A stretch of 64,000 bases of DNA from Croceimicrobium sp963974215 (GCA_963974215.1 CAXBBL010000005.1:124001-188000); one strand, 5' to 3'; positions 7,614-17,535 are shown, counted from the first letter of the stretch. Made by a program: numbers and translations. Notes: a model not told the origin generated them from the sequence alone.

Positions 7614-9698
7614 ATGAGAAAACTATTATTATATCTACAAAACTATCAGACACAAATCTCAATCACCTTGCTTTTTGTGGTTTCCTTGATTTTTATTGTT
7701 TACCTCAGTCCGCGTGAAGTTCAGTTTAAGTATGAGTTTCAGAAGGGTAAGCCTTGGCTCCATGAGAATTTGGTGGCCCCTTTCGACTTCTCCATCTTAA
7801 AGTCTGAAGCTTCTTTAAATGAGGAAATCTCAAAAACCAAGAACCAAAAAACCATCTTTTTAAAGTTAGATGAGGGCTTAGGTGAACAAGCTATAACCAC
7901 TTTTCAAGACGATTTAGCCACCGCTTGGGCTGAAGCGCGCAAAGATGGTCGTTTTAAAGATAGCCTAAATGAAGGGCTTTACAGTAAATTACAGTCTTTA
8001 GGAGAAACCAACTTGCGGGAGTTCTATAAAATTGGCATTCTTCAACCGAACGACGATTCCTTTTTTGAAGATTTTGGTCAGGTACTTTTAGTAAAAGATA
8101 AAGTTAGTCAACCGGTTGAGCTCAGTCAGTTTTATGGCATTCAAAGCGTAGTGGAAAAAATCCGTGGACGTATAAAAGATAGCCTTAGCGAAGAGCAGGC
8201 GGGTTTCTTAATGGCACGTTTGGCGGCCAATATTCGCTATAATGTCTTTTTCGACAAAGAACGAAGCGAGAAGTATTTACAAAATCAACTCGATCAAATA
8301 TTACCCAGTAGGGGAGCGGTTTTAAGCGGGGAACTAATAATCGCCAAAGGTAACTTGGTCGACGATGAACGCTTCGCCAAGTTGAATTCCCTTAAATCTG
8401 TTTATGAAGGTTCTTTAAGCGGGGTACGTTCTTATTACAGCTTGCTTAGCGGACAAATACTATTGGTGGGAATCCTCCTTTTTGTGCTCTTCGCTTTTCT
8501 TAATCAGTTCGATAAACTGGTATTAGAAGACATCAGTCGCCTTACTTTTATTCTGGTCAATATCCTTCTTATGGTTTTATTGGCGAGCATTGTTCTCTCT
8601 TTTAATGCTGGTTTAATCTATCTCATACCTTTTGCCATTTTACCGATGGTGATGCGTTCTTTCTTTGAAACTCGTTTAGCCCTTTTCGTGCATCTTGTAG
8701 CGATGTTAATCATTGGTTTTCAGGTACCTAATAGTTTTGAGTTTATCTTCTTACAAATTGTAGCGGGTGTATTTTCGGTGTTAATGGTAAATAACCTCTA
8801 CCGTCGGAAAGACCTCTTTTTAACCGGTGGGAAAATCACTTTAGTTTATGCCGTTTCCTATTTCAGTTTGGCGATATTACAGGAAGGTAGTGTGAAAACC
8901 ATCGATTACGGGGTTTTTGCTTATTTCGTGGGCAATGGTTTGCTTACGCTAATCTCTTTCCCTTTAATTTACTTTCAAGAAAAGATATTTGGCTTTGTTT
9001 CGGAGATTTCTCTTTTGGAGCTTAGTGATACAAATAATCCGCTTTTACGTGAGCTGGCCGAAACCGCGCCTGGTACTTTTCAACATAGTATGCAGGTAGC
9101 CAACTTAACCGAGAATGCTATTATTGCGATCGGTGGAAATGCTTTATTGGCGCGAACTGGAGCCTTGTATCACGATATCGGGAAAATGCAAAGTCCCATG
9201 TATTTTATTGAGAACCAGAGCACGGGCATTAATCCTCACGATGAGCTAAGCTTTGAGGAAAGTGCCGAAATAATAATTGGTCACGTAAGTGCGGGAATTT
9301 CCTTGGCGAAACGCAATAAACTGCCCGACTTGCTAATCGATTTTATTCGTACTCACCACGGAACTTCTATGGTAATGTATTTCTACAAACAATACATCCG
9401 CGATTTCCCTGAAGATAAAGCCGCCAGTGAGCGCTTTACTTATCCTGGACCGAAACCCTTTTCTAAGGAAACGGCGGTTTTAATGATGGCCGATACTGTG
9501 GAAGCGGCTTCGCGCAGTATTCAGAATCCCGACCACGATAAAATTGACCAATTGGTGGAAAGACTGATTGATCATCAGATTAATGATGGGCAATTTGAAA
9601 ACGCTCCCATCACCTTACGGGAGATAAGGAGTGTTAAAAAGATTTTCAAGAAGATGTTAATGAACATCTACCACGTGCGGATTAAGTACCCTGATTAA
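7614..9698 (+). CDS. 7TM-HD family phosphodiesterase (PgpH-like, c-di-AMP)
   Basis: A 694-residue protein from the ATG at 7614; an in-frame ATG at 7500 would add 38 residues that look non-homologous. One N-terminal membrane segment (SITLLFVVSLIFIVYL) is followed by an extracytoplasmic 7TM-HD domain, seven membrane segments (about residues 275-450) and a cytoplasmic HD domain. The HD metal ligands are seen in YHDIGK, NPHDE, IIGHV, THHGT and MMADTVEA. Relatives (PgpH) hydrolyse cyclic di-AMP, so this is the likely activity by homology. It is monocistronic and followed within three bases by a repeat element. Confidence 0.9.
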   Translation: MRKLLLYLQNYQTQISITLLFVVSLIFIVYLSPREVQFKYEFQKGKPWLHENLVAPFDFSILKSEASLNEEISKTKNQKTIFLKLDEGLGEQAITTFQDDLATAWAEARKDGRFKDSLNEGLYSKLQSLGETNLREFYKIGILQPNDDSFFEDFGQVLLVKDKVSQPVELSQFYGIQSVVEKIRGRIKDSLSEEQAGFLMARLAANIRYNVFFDKERSEKYLQNQLDQILPSRGAVLSGELIIAKGNLVDDERFAKLNSLKSVYEGSLSGVRSYYSLLSGQILLVGILLFVLFAFLNQFDKLVLEDISRLTFILVNILLMVLLASIVLSFNAGLIYLIPFAILPMVMRSFFETRLALFVHLVAMLIIGFQVPNSFEFIFLQIVAGVFSVLMVNNLYRRKDLFLTGGKITLVYAVSYFSLAILQEGSVKTIDYGVFAYFVGNGLLTLISFPLIYFQEKIFGFVSEISLLELSDTNNPLLRELAETAPGTFQHSMQVANLTENAIIAIGGNALLARTGALYHDIGKMQSPMYFIENQSTGINPHDELSFEESAEIIIGHVSAGISLAKRNKLPDLLIDFIRTHHGTSMVMYFYKQYIRDFPEDKAASERFTYPGPKPFSKETAVLMMADTVEAASRSIQNPDHDKIDQLVERLIDHQINDGQFENAPITLREIRSVKKIFKKMLMNIYHVRIKYPD

Positions 9699-9700
9699 CT

Positions 9701-9932
9701 AACCTGAGTTCGATGTGAAATTAGGCCTTAGACCTCTTGTAAATAGCGGGCTATTGCGAAGGGCTAAGGCGCTAAAAAATGCTTTTTAGAAGAGGCTTAG
9801 AAGTTTTTTCCAATAAAAGCGAAAATCCTACATCTAGTTCATTTGCTGTAGCCCGCTACAGCTGCGCGATCCAGACTAGTCTTTTCCTTTTATTGAAAAT
9901 CTGAGGCTATAATTTTAGGTCGAATTCAGGTT
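9701..9932. repeat. Terminal-inverted-repeat element, full copy A (232 bp)
   Basis: The left end AACCTGAGTTCGATGTG... (9701-9732) and the reverse complement of the right end (9901-9932) match at most of about 33 positions. Inside, CCTCTT (9733-9738) faces AAGAGG (9790-9795), giving a second nested stem, and the text shares TAGCGGGCT, GACCTCTTGTAAA and GCTTTTTAGAAG with copy B at 58654-58840. No protein is encoded. It begins three bases after the 7TM-HD stop codon. This is consistent with a non-autonomous MITE-like element or a structured intergenic repeat. Confidence 0.82.
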
Positions 9933-9947
9933 AACTAGTAACTCTGC

Positions 9948-10307
9948 TTAGGATTCTATTTCAGAATCATCAAGATCTTCGGAGTTTTCAAAGTCTTCTT
10001 CACCCTCTTCTGCAAAAGCTTGACTTATCCCGTGTTCACCGTATAGTAAATCGTAGGAGTCTAAATTCGGTGTAGTTTCAATTTCGCTTACTTCAAAGTA
10101 CAAGTGATAATAGTTATCATATTGCTTTAAAAAGCCTTCTTGGTTAGTGAGTAATAAGAGGTTTTTACTGCTTTGATCTTTAAGCAGCGCTAATTTCCCG
10201 CGCTTTTCTTTCCAGATATACTGATTGGGAATTAGGGGGATTTTCGCCAAGAAAGCAAAGTCACTAGCAATTAAGCTGCGTTTTGGCTTCAATAAAATGT
10301 GTTTCAT
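9948..10307 (-). CDS. Hypothetical small acidic-tailed protein
   Basis: A 119-residue protein I do not recognise. The N-terminal ~85 residues are a mixed hydrophobic/basic domain (KHILLKPKRSLIASDFAFLAKIPLIPNQY), with a KRGKLALL stretch and several aromatics. The last 25 residues are almost all Glu, Asp and Ser. There is no signal peptide or membrane segment, so it is probably cytoplasmic. It lies alone between repeat copy A and the solo repeat end at 10341-10382. Codon use matches its neighbours. Confidence 0.6.
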   Translation of the reverse strand: MKHILLKPKRSLIASDFAFLAKIPLIPNQYIWKEKRGKLALLKDQSSKNLLLLTNQEGFLKQYDNYYHLYFEVSEIETTPNLDSYDLLYGEHGISQAFAEEGEEDFENSEDLDDSEIES

Positions 10308-10340
10308 AGTGTAGAAATAGATTTTTCTAAAATACTAAAT

Positions 10341-10382
10341 AAGGTGAGTGCAACTATGCATTAGAGCCTTAGATTTTTAATA
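10341..10382 (+). repeat. Solo end of the terminal-inverted-repeat element (copy D)
   Basis: The stretch begins AAGGTGAG and contains ATTAGAGCCTTAGATTTTTA. It aligns with the reverse-complemented right end of copy B (AACGTGAATTCGAC, then ATTAGAGCCTCAGATTTTCA), with about 20 of 23 matches in the second half. A TAGCGGGC word, also found inside copies A and B, follows at about 10417. No opposite end was found, so it is a truncated or decayed copy. Confidence 0.6.
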
Positions 10383-10452
10383 ATAAAGAAAAGACCCATT
10401 GGGATTATGCAGATATAGCGGGCCATACTAAAAAAGCGTGGCACCAAAAGTC

Positions 10453-12846
10453 TTACAATTTCAAAAGTTGATAGCTAAACTCATTAATCTTAATTACATA
10501 CTGGCCTGCTTTCAGCGAACCCAGGTCGATTTGCATTTTGTCACGATTCTCCTTATTAAAGCTTTTAACCATTTCTAGGCTGCCGCGCTGGTTAAATATT
10601 TGTACAAAAACATCGGGGTCCGTTCCCTTATTTTTTATCGTTATAAAACCTTTACTGGGATTAGGGAAAAACTCATAATATTTCTTTGCTGCAGGCTCGG
10701 AAATAATGCTAATACTCTCTGCAGTATTGGCGAAAACGTAATCGCCGTTCTCCACTTGGCTTAGTTCAAAGCTACCGATACGCGAATTACTGCTGGCGAC
10801 TTTCTTGGTTTGATAAGGATAAATATTCCATTGCTTACTGCCCTTAGCGCGGAATAAAAGTACCAGCGAATCGTTGCCATTTTGGAGAAGTGCTTCTTCC
10901 GCTTTACCATTGCTGCCTTCAAAGCGAATTTCCCCTTTTAAAGTGGATTGGGCTAGGCCTATTTTTTGAATGGTAAAATAGCGCTTGCTCGCTAGACGAA
11001 AATCGAAACCGTTAGCCGACTGCTTTTCTGCCTTTACCAAATGTTGCATTAAAATTACCGAACCCGAATCTACATAATTATCGCAATTAATAGTTATGGG
11101 GCTATAGGCCGCTCCTTGCGCACCGCTCGCTGCAATCTTTAAATGATCTACTCCCGTTGCAGTGAGCAAGCTACCACTGTAGGAGGCTAAAACAGCCACT
11201 GGTGCGAAATTGAGGCTGAAGTTATGCGCACTTAAGGCGCCGCTATGGCTAAAGTTGTGATGAAGTATTTGGCCATTGGCGCCAAAGAAGCTTACATCAA
11301 CAGGCACATTATTATGATAAGTGGGGGCTTCATATAAACGTTGTTTCAATTGAAAATTCACTTGCTGGTTGCTGGCGGAATAGCTCCAATCGTTGACTGA
11401 AAATTGTGGGAAGCCGGCATTGTAAATCCAATCGGTACCGAAGTTACTTATCTTGGCTTGACCGCTAATAGCCTGCAGTTCCGCTAAAAAGCTTGCGCTA
11501 GATAAGTTCTGATAAGCGTATTTGCTAAAAATGCTATCGAGGGTACTAAAGAATAAATTGTCGCCCAAATAGTGACGTAAATTATGGCCCACCATGGCGC
11601 CTTTTTGATAGGTATGAAATCCGTAAACATATTCGTGGGGCATGGCATAAAGCGGACGGAAAACTCCGCCATCTTGTTTATGTGCATTATTCAAAACGGC
11701 CCAAGCATTAGATCTCACCACTTCCAAATAGCGGGCGCGGTCGTATACTTTTTCTTGGTAAAGATGACTGCTAAACTCAGCCATCCCTTCGTTAATCCAC
11801 ATATCATCAGCGCTTTCGCAGGTAATGAGATTGCCAAACCAATGATGCGCCAGTTCATGCGCCATAATATCTTCGCCCGAAAGGTTGCCATTTATAAGGC
11901 TAATAGGGTAGTGGATGCTGGTAGCGTGCTCCATCGCTCCCACGGTGGTAGCGGCATAACCAATGCGGGGCCAGCGGTAGGCACCGTAGTATTCTTCGAA
12001 AGCGTGGAAAGTTGCTTTTAGGTTTTGAAAAGAGCTTTTCAAATTAGCCGTATCGGCGGCCTTGGCGGCCAGAAGAATAGACTTAACTCTCTCAATTCCT
12101 TGCACAGTATCTTCTAGAAACTGATAATTAGCTAAAGCAAAACTGGCTAAATAGGTAGGGATTTCTTCGCTTAAATAGCTGTTGCTTAAAATTGTATCTC
12201 CCACAAGGGGCACACGCGAAATACTATCGCCAATAAGCATAGGCACTAGGGGTGTTTTACTTTTTACGGAAATCGCATAACTAGATTTCTCTACAAAATT
12301 GTCGTAACAGGGAAACCAAGCGCGCCCAAAAGTATGTGGGTTGGAGGCGAAGCCCACGCCTAAATTGTAATAATAGCCTTGCGCTGCATGAAAACCACCC
12401 CAGTTGGAGGCATCGGTTTTCGGGTAGCCACTGTAGTAGATATGCAGGTAATCTAGACTTGAACTGAGGTTCACGGAAGGGTCGAAATCCACACTGAGCA
12501 GGGAATCGTTATAAGTAAATGTAAAGTTGCTATTAGCCTGCCCATTCCCATCTATGTAAATGATAGAGTCCACTTGCAGTAGATGTAAATCTAAATTAAG
12601 CTTGGTGGCGCCCGAAATTTTAGGATTGAAAAAGATCTTAGCATCGGCCTTGAAAACCTGATTGGCAATGCCCGTTAAATCGAGATTGATTTGATAATGC
12701 TGAATATCGAAAGTGTCGCTTTTCGCATTATTATTAATGCTCGGGCTACTCATGGCGCTGAGGGCCTGTTTGGTATCCATGCAATTGTACTGGGCCTTTA
12801 ACCCAAAGGCGGCGAAAAATAAAAGCGCGAAAGTTATTTTATGCAT
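10453..12846 (-). CDS. Secreted M1-family metallopeptidase with T9SS sorting domain
   Basis: A 797-residue protein from the ATG at 12846, which gives a clean signal peptide (MHKITFALLFFAAFGLKAQ); a TTG seven codons upstream is also in frame. The zinc motif HELAH followed by 18 residues and Glu (MWINE) is canonical for M1 aminopeptidases. The substrate motif usually written GAMEN reads GAMEH here. The last ~75 residues (FFPNPSKGFITIKN ... GQYVIKI) are a type A T9SS sorting domain, so the enzyme should be exported to the cell surface or medium. It starts about 30 bases after the upstream T9SS protein gene, so the two are probably co-transcribed. Confidence 0.92.
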   Translation of the reverse strand: MHKITFALLFFAAFGLKAQYNCMDTKQALSAMSSPSINNNAKSDTFDIQHYQINLDLTGIANQVFKADAKIFFNPKISGATKLNLDLHLLQVDSIIYIDGNGQANSNFTFTYNDSLLSVDFDPSVNLSSSLDYLHIYYSGYPKTDASNWGGFHAAQGYYYNLGVGFASNPHTFGRAWFPCYDNFVEKSSYAISVKSKTPLVPMLIGDSISRVPLVGDTILSNSYLSEEIPTYLASFALANYQFLEDTVQGIERVKSILLAAKAADTANLKSSFQNLKATFHAFEEYYGAYRWPRIGYAATTVGAMEHATSIHYPISLINGNLSGEDIMAHELAHHWFGNLITCESADDMWINEGMAEFSSHLYQEKVYDRARYLEVVRSNAWAVLNNAHKQDGGVFRPLYAMPHEYVYGFHTYQKGAMVGHNLRHYLGDNLFFSTLDSIFSKYAYQNLSSASFLAELQAISGQAKISNFGTDWIYNAGFPQFSVNDWSYSASNQQVNFQLKQRLYEAPTYHNNVPVDVSFFGANGQILHHNFSHSGALSAHNFSLNFAPVAVLASYSGSLLTATGVDHLKIAASGAQGAAYSPITINCDNYVDSGSVILMQHLVKAEKQSANGFDFRLASKRYFTIQKIGLAQSTLKGEIRFEGSNGKAEEALLQNGNDSLVLLFRAKGSKQWNIYPYQTKKVASSNSRIGSFELSQVENGDYVFANTAESISIISEPAAKKYYEFFPNPSKGFITIKNKGTDPDVFVQIFNQRGSLEMVKSFNKENRDKMQIDLGSLKAGQYVIKINEFSYQLLKL

Positions 12847-12876
12847 GGAGGTGATTTTAGTTCTCAATGTAATTTT

Positions 12877-15800
12877 TTAATGACGAATTACTGTTTTCTG
12901 CCAGTGATCGCCCGCTTCATTTTGGATGCGAAGGAAATAGCTTCCAGCTGCTTGAGGTAATTCAAATTCGTAAGCAGTGCTGTTTTCCAATACTGGCCAA
13001 GCGCGGATTAAAGCGCCGGCGGCATCGTATAATTCTAATTTGTAAGTCCCAGCTTGCGGCCATTCTAGGTAGACTTTCCCATCGCTAGGATTGGGGTAAA
13101 GATTTAAATGGGAGCTAAGCATTTCTTCTAAACCAATATTTTGTAAAAATATACAAGCACTGGTATCGCTGCAATTCCCTTGGCTAATAATTACTGCATA
13201 GGAGGCATTGGGCGCATTATAATTTACTGGATCGAAAATGGCTTGGGTTGCACCGGGAATAATAGCACCATTGTCGCAGTTTATCCATTGATATTGAGCA
13301 TTTGTTTGCTGAGCTGCCGCATTAAAACCATTGGTAGCTACGTTTAGGTTGAGGCTATCAATTTGCAGATTTATTTCTAAGATTGAATCGCAGCCGCTAG
13401 TACTTTGCAGAGTATCGAAATATTGACCGCTACTATAGTAAGTATTGCCCGCTAGCACTAAGGAATCGCAGCTTTGTAGGGAGAGCGTTTGATAGTAGCT
13501 CGTATTTATAATTAAGTCGAGAATATAGATAGAATCGCATCCCGCGAAAGCGGAAACTAAAGAATCGTAATAAAGGCCACTTTGGTTATAGGTCGTACCC
13601 CGCCAAGTATAATTATCGCAAGCACCAATAGCTAGGGTGTCGGTAAAGGTGGAGCTTAAGATTAGGTCTAATTGATAAATGGAGTCGCAGCCGGTTTGAC
13701 TTTGTAGGCTGTCATAGTAAACACCACTTTGATGATAAACCGTTCCCCGCCAAGGGTAGGAATTACAAGCAGAAATGCTTTGCAGGCTATCGAAGCGGGG
13801 TGAAATTTGTAAATCGAGACTGATAATAGAGTCGCAGCCCGCTTGGGTGAAAAGCTGTTCTTGGTACCAAGCACTTTGATTAAGAACTCTGCCAAACCAG
13901 GTGTAGGATCCGCAAGCTTGCACGTGAATTGTATCGTAAGCCGTGGGGCAGGGACCGGCATTTCCTAGCTTTACGAGGAAACCATCTTGATCGCCAAAGC
14001 TGCGCAGGATTTGCTCTTGGTTTGGCTGGGGATTGAAATCGACGGTATTCCCAAAGTAGCCACTTAAAAGGGTTTGACCGTTAAGGTGATCCACTGCAAA
14101 AGCCTCTTCATCGGCAAGATTGCCAAAACTTAAGCCTTGCACAAAATTACCTGCGGTATCGAGTACTTGTAAGTAGATATCTCTGCGAGCCGCGGCCGTG
14201 GCAAAAAGAGTATCCGCGTTAGGGTTAAGATCAATGGTATTGTAAAAGCTGCCAGCATGAAATACCTGTCCGTTTTTTACCTGCAAGCCATAGCCAATAT
14301 CATTATTGCTACCGCCCAGTTGTTTGGCCCAAATGAAACTCCCGTTAGGATCGAGTTTTAAAACAAATGCATCTGTGGCTCCGGCGCTACTTAAGGTGTC
14401 GAGTTGGGGAGGATTGAAGTCAACCGTTCCTTCAAATTCACCGGTAATGTACAGATTGCCTTGGCTGTCTTCACTGATGTCACGCGCTCCTTCAAAGCTG
14501 CGTTGCCCATAGGTGCGTACCCATTGGAAAGCGCCGCTGCTATTGTATTTGGTTATAAATATATCATTGGTTCCGAAGCTAGAGCTGCGATTGAGTACAG
14601 CACTGCCGGGATCAAAATCGACCGTATTGCGGTAGGATCCACCGAGATAGAAATCGCCATTGTTAGCAGCTAAAGTGCTCAGGCCATATTCATTACTACT
14701 GCCATCTACAATTTGACTCCAAACTAGGCCTTGGGCGCTATCATAAACCGCCAAAAAAGCAGCACGGTTAGAAGCGTTGGGCGTCATGTTGATGCCATCG
14801 AAACTTATGCTTCCTTGGTAAAGTCCCGCAACCGCAATTTGGGCGGAAGCATTTACCGACAGGTCATTGATAAAAGCAAAGCCAGGGTTTCCCGTAATAT
14901 TTTGAATCCAAATGAGATTGCCTTGGGGGCTGTATTTGGCGAGGAAGGCGGCCAAATTAGACTGTCCCACCAAACTATCGTTTTGGCCTAGGTTCTCAAA
15001 ATAAAGGGTGCCTTCATACTCACCAGCTAAATAGAGATTTCCGGCAGGATCTTCGGCAATGGCCATACCCGCGTCGCTGCCAATGCCTCCTAGTTTTATC
15101 GCCCATTCTAGACTAAGATCATTTTTATACTGGGCGAGGTAAATATCTTCTTGGCCATGGCTGTTGAGCCAAGTTTGTCCCGTGTCTGGATCGAAATCTA
15201 CTCCACCGCTAAAAAAGCCCGTGCTAAGAACTTTACCGTTTTGCAAGAAAATAGACTTCTTCGCTTGGTCATTGCCACCTTCGCGATCTTGGGTAGCCCA
15301 AGCGGTATCGAAGCTGGCTCCGCTGTAGGCGGCAAAAAAGGAATTGCTGTTATTGGAGGCAGGGCTGCTGAGGTTAAAGGGCGCACCGGAAGGATTGAAG
15401 TCGGCGGTGCCGTAAAGCGCTCCACCAGCCCAAATTTTTTGGTTAGGTGCTAAAGCTAAAGCATTCACTTTGGAAAAAGTAGGACCGGCAATTTGCTGGA
15501 CTTGACTAAAAGTGCCATTGCTAATTTGGTAGCCCGCATAGAAGCCATCACCGCCAAGGCCAATAAGATTTTGAGTAGCATTTGGATCGGGATCAAAATC
15601 AACCGTTAAGGCAAAATAACCCCCTAAATAAATTATTCCTGCAGGATCATACATCAGGTCGTAAACCTGATCAGTAGAAGTAGAGCCCAAAGTATGTCCC
15701 CATTGAAACTGTGCCGTCGTATCGAGAACGGCAATAAATATATCGGGAAGAGAGCTAGCACCAGTCTGCACTGGATTTATACCAGCTGGATCAAGTTGGA

Positions 15801-16761
15801 TATTATTGCGAAAAGTGCCAGTAAGGGCCAAGAGACTATCTCCAATTAAGATCATATCTGTGCCTAAGTCGGTGGAGCTACCGGCAATTTTTTCCGCCCA
15901 TTTAAAATTGCGGTTGACATCGTATTTAGCGACAAAAACATCATTTCCACCAGTACTCACCAAAGTACTTAAAGGGCTGAGAGAAAATGTAATAGTACTG
16001 GTATAATCACCATTGATGTAATAATTCCCTAGAGCGTCAATAGCTAAGGCGCGTGGATTATCGAAGCCAATGCCAGCAATACTTTGGGCCCATTTGAAAT
16101 TACCGTTGTTCGCATTGTAGGCGGCCATAAAAATGTCGCCGGCTCCTGCCGAGATGCGCAAGGATGACGATTGCGCGGGATCAAATTGTAAGGAATTGCC
16201 AAAATGCCCGAGTACTACAATTTCGCCCGCAGGATTAATTTCAATGTCTATTCCCGCATCGATGCCTGTGCCAGCAAAACGCTTACTCCACAGATAATTT
16301 CCATTTGAATCGAACTTGGCCAAATAGCCATCGCCATCGTTCGGGCTAATACCACTTAAACGAGCGTTGGGAGCACTCGCATCAAAAATAACTTCTTCTA
16401 TATAAGTACCCGTGAGGTAAATATTGTCCTGCGCATCGAGCTGCACGCCGTAAATATGAACATCGCGTTTACTGCGCAAGGCACGCCACCAAATTAAATT
16501 TCCTTGGGAATCGTAGCGCAAGAAATAAGGTTCACCGCCACCTTGCACGCTTGTGGCTAGAAAACTTTGAGCACTGTCGGGATCAAAATCAATTAAGCCT
16601 TCAAATTGTCCCGTTGCAAGTAAATCCCCATTGGAAAAGAAACACAACTGTTCACAGGCATCATCATCCCCTTCGCCGTCGCCAAAATTGAAGCCATTAA
16701 GGAAATCGAAATTTTGGGCTGATAAACTTAAACTCAGTAAAAGTAAGAGTATGAGGCGCAT
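12877..16761 (-). CDS. Very large T9SS-secreted beta-propeller-type repeat protein
   Basis: A 1294-residue surface protein with signal peptide MRLILLLLLSLSLSAQ. Residues ~20-950 are tandem propeller-like (SBBP-type) units, each with a [VI][DQ][FL][DN]P motif; at least ten are visible, for example IDFDPD, VDFNPP and IDLNPN. Residues ~955-1145 (DNA about 13330-13935) hold four repeats of ~45 residues ending GCDSI. The C-terminus (LYPNPSDGKVYLEW ... GSYFLRI) is a T9SS sorting domain. The function is unknown; adhesion or surface display is possible. It lies directly upstream of the M1 peptidase gene and 12 bases after rlmB. Confidence 0.88.
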   Translation of the reverse strand: MRLILLLLLSLSLSAQNFDFLNGFNFGDGEGDDDACEQLCFFSNGDLLATGQFEGLIDFDPDSAQSFLATSVQGGGEPYFLRYDSQGNLIWWRALRSKRDVHIYGVQLDAQDNIYLTGTYIEEVIFDASAPNARLSGISPNDGDGYLAKFDSNGNYLWSKRFAGTGIDAGIDIEINPAGEIVVLGHFGNSLQFDPAQSSSLRISAGAGDIFMAAYNANNGNFKWAQSIAGIGFDNPRALAIDALGNYYINGDYTSTITFSLSPLSTLVSTGGNDVFVAKYDVNRNFKWAEKIAGSSTDLGTDMILIGDSLLALTGTFRNNIQLDPAGINPVQTGASSLPDIFIAVLDTTAQFQWGHTLGSTSTDQVYDLMYDPAGIIYLGGYFALTVDFDPDPNATQNLIGLGGDGFYAGYQISNGTFSQVQQIAGPTFSKVNALALAPNQKIWAGGALYGTADFNPSGAPFNLSSPASNNSNSFFAAYSGASFDTAWATQDREGGNDQAKKSIFLQNGKVLSTGFFSGGVDFDPDTGQTWLNSHGQEDIYLAQYKNDLSLEWAIKLGGIGSDAGMAIAEDPAGNLYLAGEYEGTLYFENLGQNDSLVGQSNLAAFLAKYSPQGNLIWIQNITGNPGFAFINDLSVNASAQIAVAGLYQGSISFDGINMTPNASNRAAFLAVYDSAQGLVWSQIVDGSSNEYGLSTLAANNGDFYLGGSYRNTVDFDPGSAVLNRSSSFGTNDIFITKYNSSGAFQWVRTYGQRSFEGARDISEDSQGNLYITGEFEGTVDFNPPQLDTLSSAGATDAFVLKLDPNGSFIWAKQLGGSNNDIGYGLQVKNGQVFHAGSFYNTIDLNPNADTLFATAAARRDIYLQVLDTAGNFVQGLSFGNLADEEAFAVDHLNGQTLLSGYFGNTVDFNPQPNQEQILRSFGDQDGFLVKLGNAGPCPTAYDTIHVQACGSYTWFGRVLNQSAWYQEQLFTQAGCDSIISLDLQISPRFDSLQSISACNSYPWRGTVYHQSGVYYDSLQSQTGCDSIYQLDLILSSTFTDTLAIGACDNYTWRGTTYNQSGLYYDSLVSAFAGCDSIYILDLIINTSYYQTLSLQSCDSLVLAGNTYYSSGQYFDTLQSTSGCDSILEINLQIDSLNLNVATNGFNAAAQQTNAQYQWINCDNGAIIPGATQAIFDPVNYNAPNASYAVIISQGNCSDTSACIFLQNIGLEEMLSSHLNLYPNPSDGKVYLEWPQAGTYKLELYDAAGALIRAWPVLENSTAYEFELPQAAGSYFLRIQNEAGDHWQKTVIRH

Positions 16762-16773
16762 AGGGATGGGATT

Positions 16774-17535
16774 TTATTTTTCCAAACTTCTTTGTCGTAC
16801 TACTTCATATAATACCGCACCCGCGGCAACCGATACATTTAAGGATCCCACTTTTCCGAGCATGGGTAATTTAACTACTAAGTCAGCGGCTTTTAAGCGT
16901 TCGGGGGCGATGCCTTTATCTTCCGAACCCATTATTATGGCTAGGGGACCGGATAGGTCGGAGTCGAAGCTATTGGTTTGGGTTTTTTCGCTACAGGCTA
17001 CCACGCGAATTCCGCTCATTTGCAGCCAGGTAACCGTTTCGTTAAGATTGGATTCTTTGCAGAGAGGTAAGTGGTTTAGTGCTCCTGCAGAAGCCTTCAT
17101 CGCATCGAGATTAACCGAAGCTGAATTTTTTGTGGTGGCCACGATAGCATGGGCGCCGACCGCATCTGCCGTACGAGCGATGGCCCCAAAATTACGCACG
17201 TCACTTACTCGGTCGAGAATAACAATTAAGGGATCTTCCCCTTTTTCGAAGGTAGACTGCACCACTTCTTTCAAATCTACGGAAGTAACGGCGCTAATGT
17301 GGGCTACTACGCCTTGGTGGTTTTTACGAGTAAACTTATCTAAGCGCGACTTAGGCACTACAGCATACGGCAGTTTACTCGTTTTTAAAATATCCCATAG
17401 CTCCTTAAAAAGCTGGCCTTGCAGGTTTTGTTGGAGGTAAATTTTATCGATTTCGGTGCCTGCTTCAATGGCTTCGAGCAGGGGCCTAATACCACATAGG
17501 ATTTCGGCTTCGTTGTTGGAGTTGGTCTTGTGCAT
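16774..17535 (-). CDS. rlmB: 23S rRNA (guanosine2251-2'-O)-methyltransferase RlmB
   Basis: A 253-residue SpoU/TrmH-family (SPOUT) methyltransferase. The N-terminal substrate-binding domain begins LCGIRPLLEAI. The three SpoU motifs follow: VRNFGAIARTADAVGAH (motif 1), LAIIMGSEDKGI (motif 2) and LPMLGKVGSLNVSVAAGAVLYE (motif 3). It methylates the 2'-OH of G2251 in the peptidyl-transferase P loop. The related mitochondrial and tRNA Gm18 enzymes share this fold, but length and N-domain favour RlmB. Its start lies 50 bases inside the end of the GWxTD gene. Confidence 0.92.
   Translation of the reverse strand: MHKTNSNNEAEILCGIRPLLEAIEAGTEIDKIYLQQNLQGQLFKELWDILKTSKLPYAVVPKSRLDKFTRKNHQGVVAHISAVTSVDLKEVVQSTFEKGEDPLIVILDRVSDVRNFGAIARTADAVGAHAIVATTKNSASVNLDAMKASAGALNHLPLCKESNLNETVTWLQMSGIRVVACSEKTQTNSFDSDLSGPLAIIMGSEDKGIAPERLKAADLVVKLPMLGKVGSLNVSVAAGAVLYEVVRQRSLEK

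Noticed and set aside
9701..9932. tRNA or other known RNA in the repeat element
   Set aside because: No cloverleaf or conserved tRNA motif was seen; the stems are the terminal inverted repeat and one nested stem.
14306..14991. Several plus-strand open frames inside the 1294-residue T9SS gene
   Set aside because: They are antisense shadows of a repetitive gene with an intact minus-strand frame, signal peptide and sorting domain.
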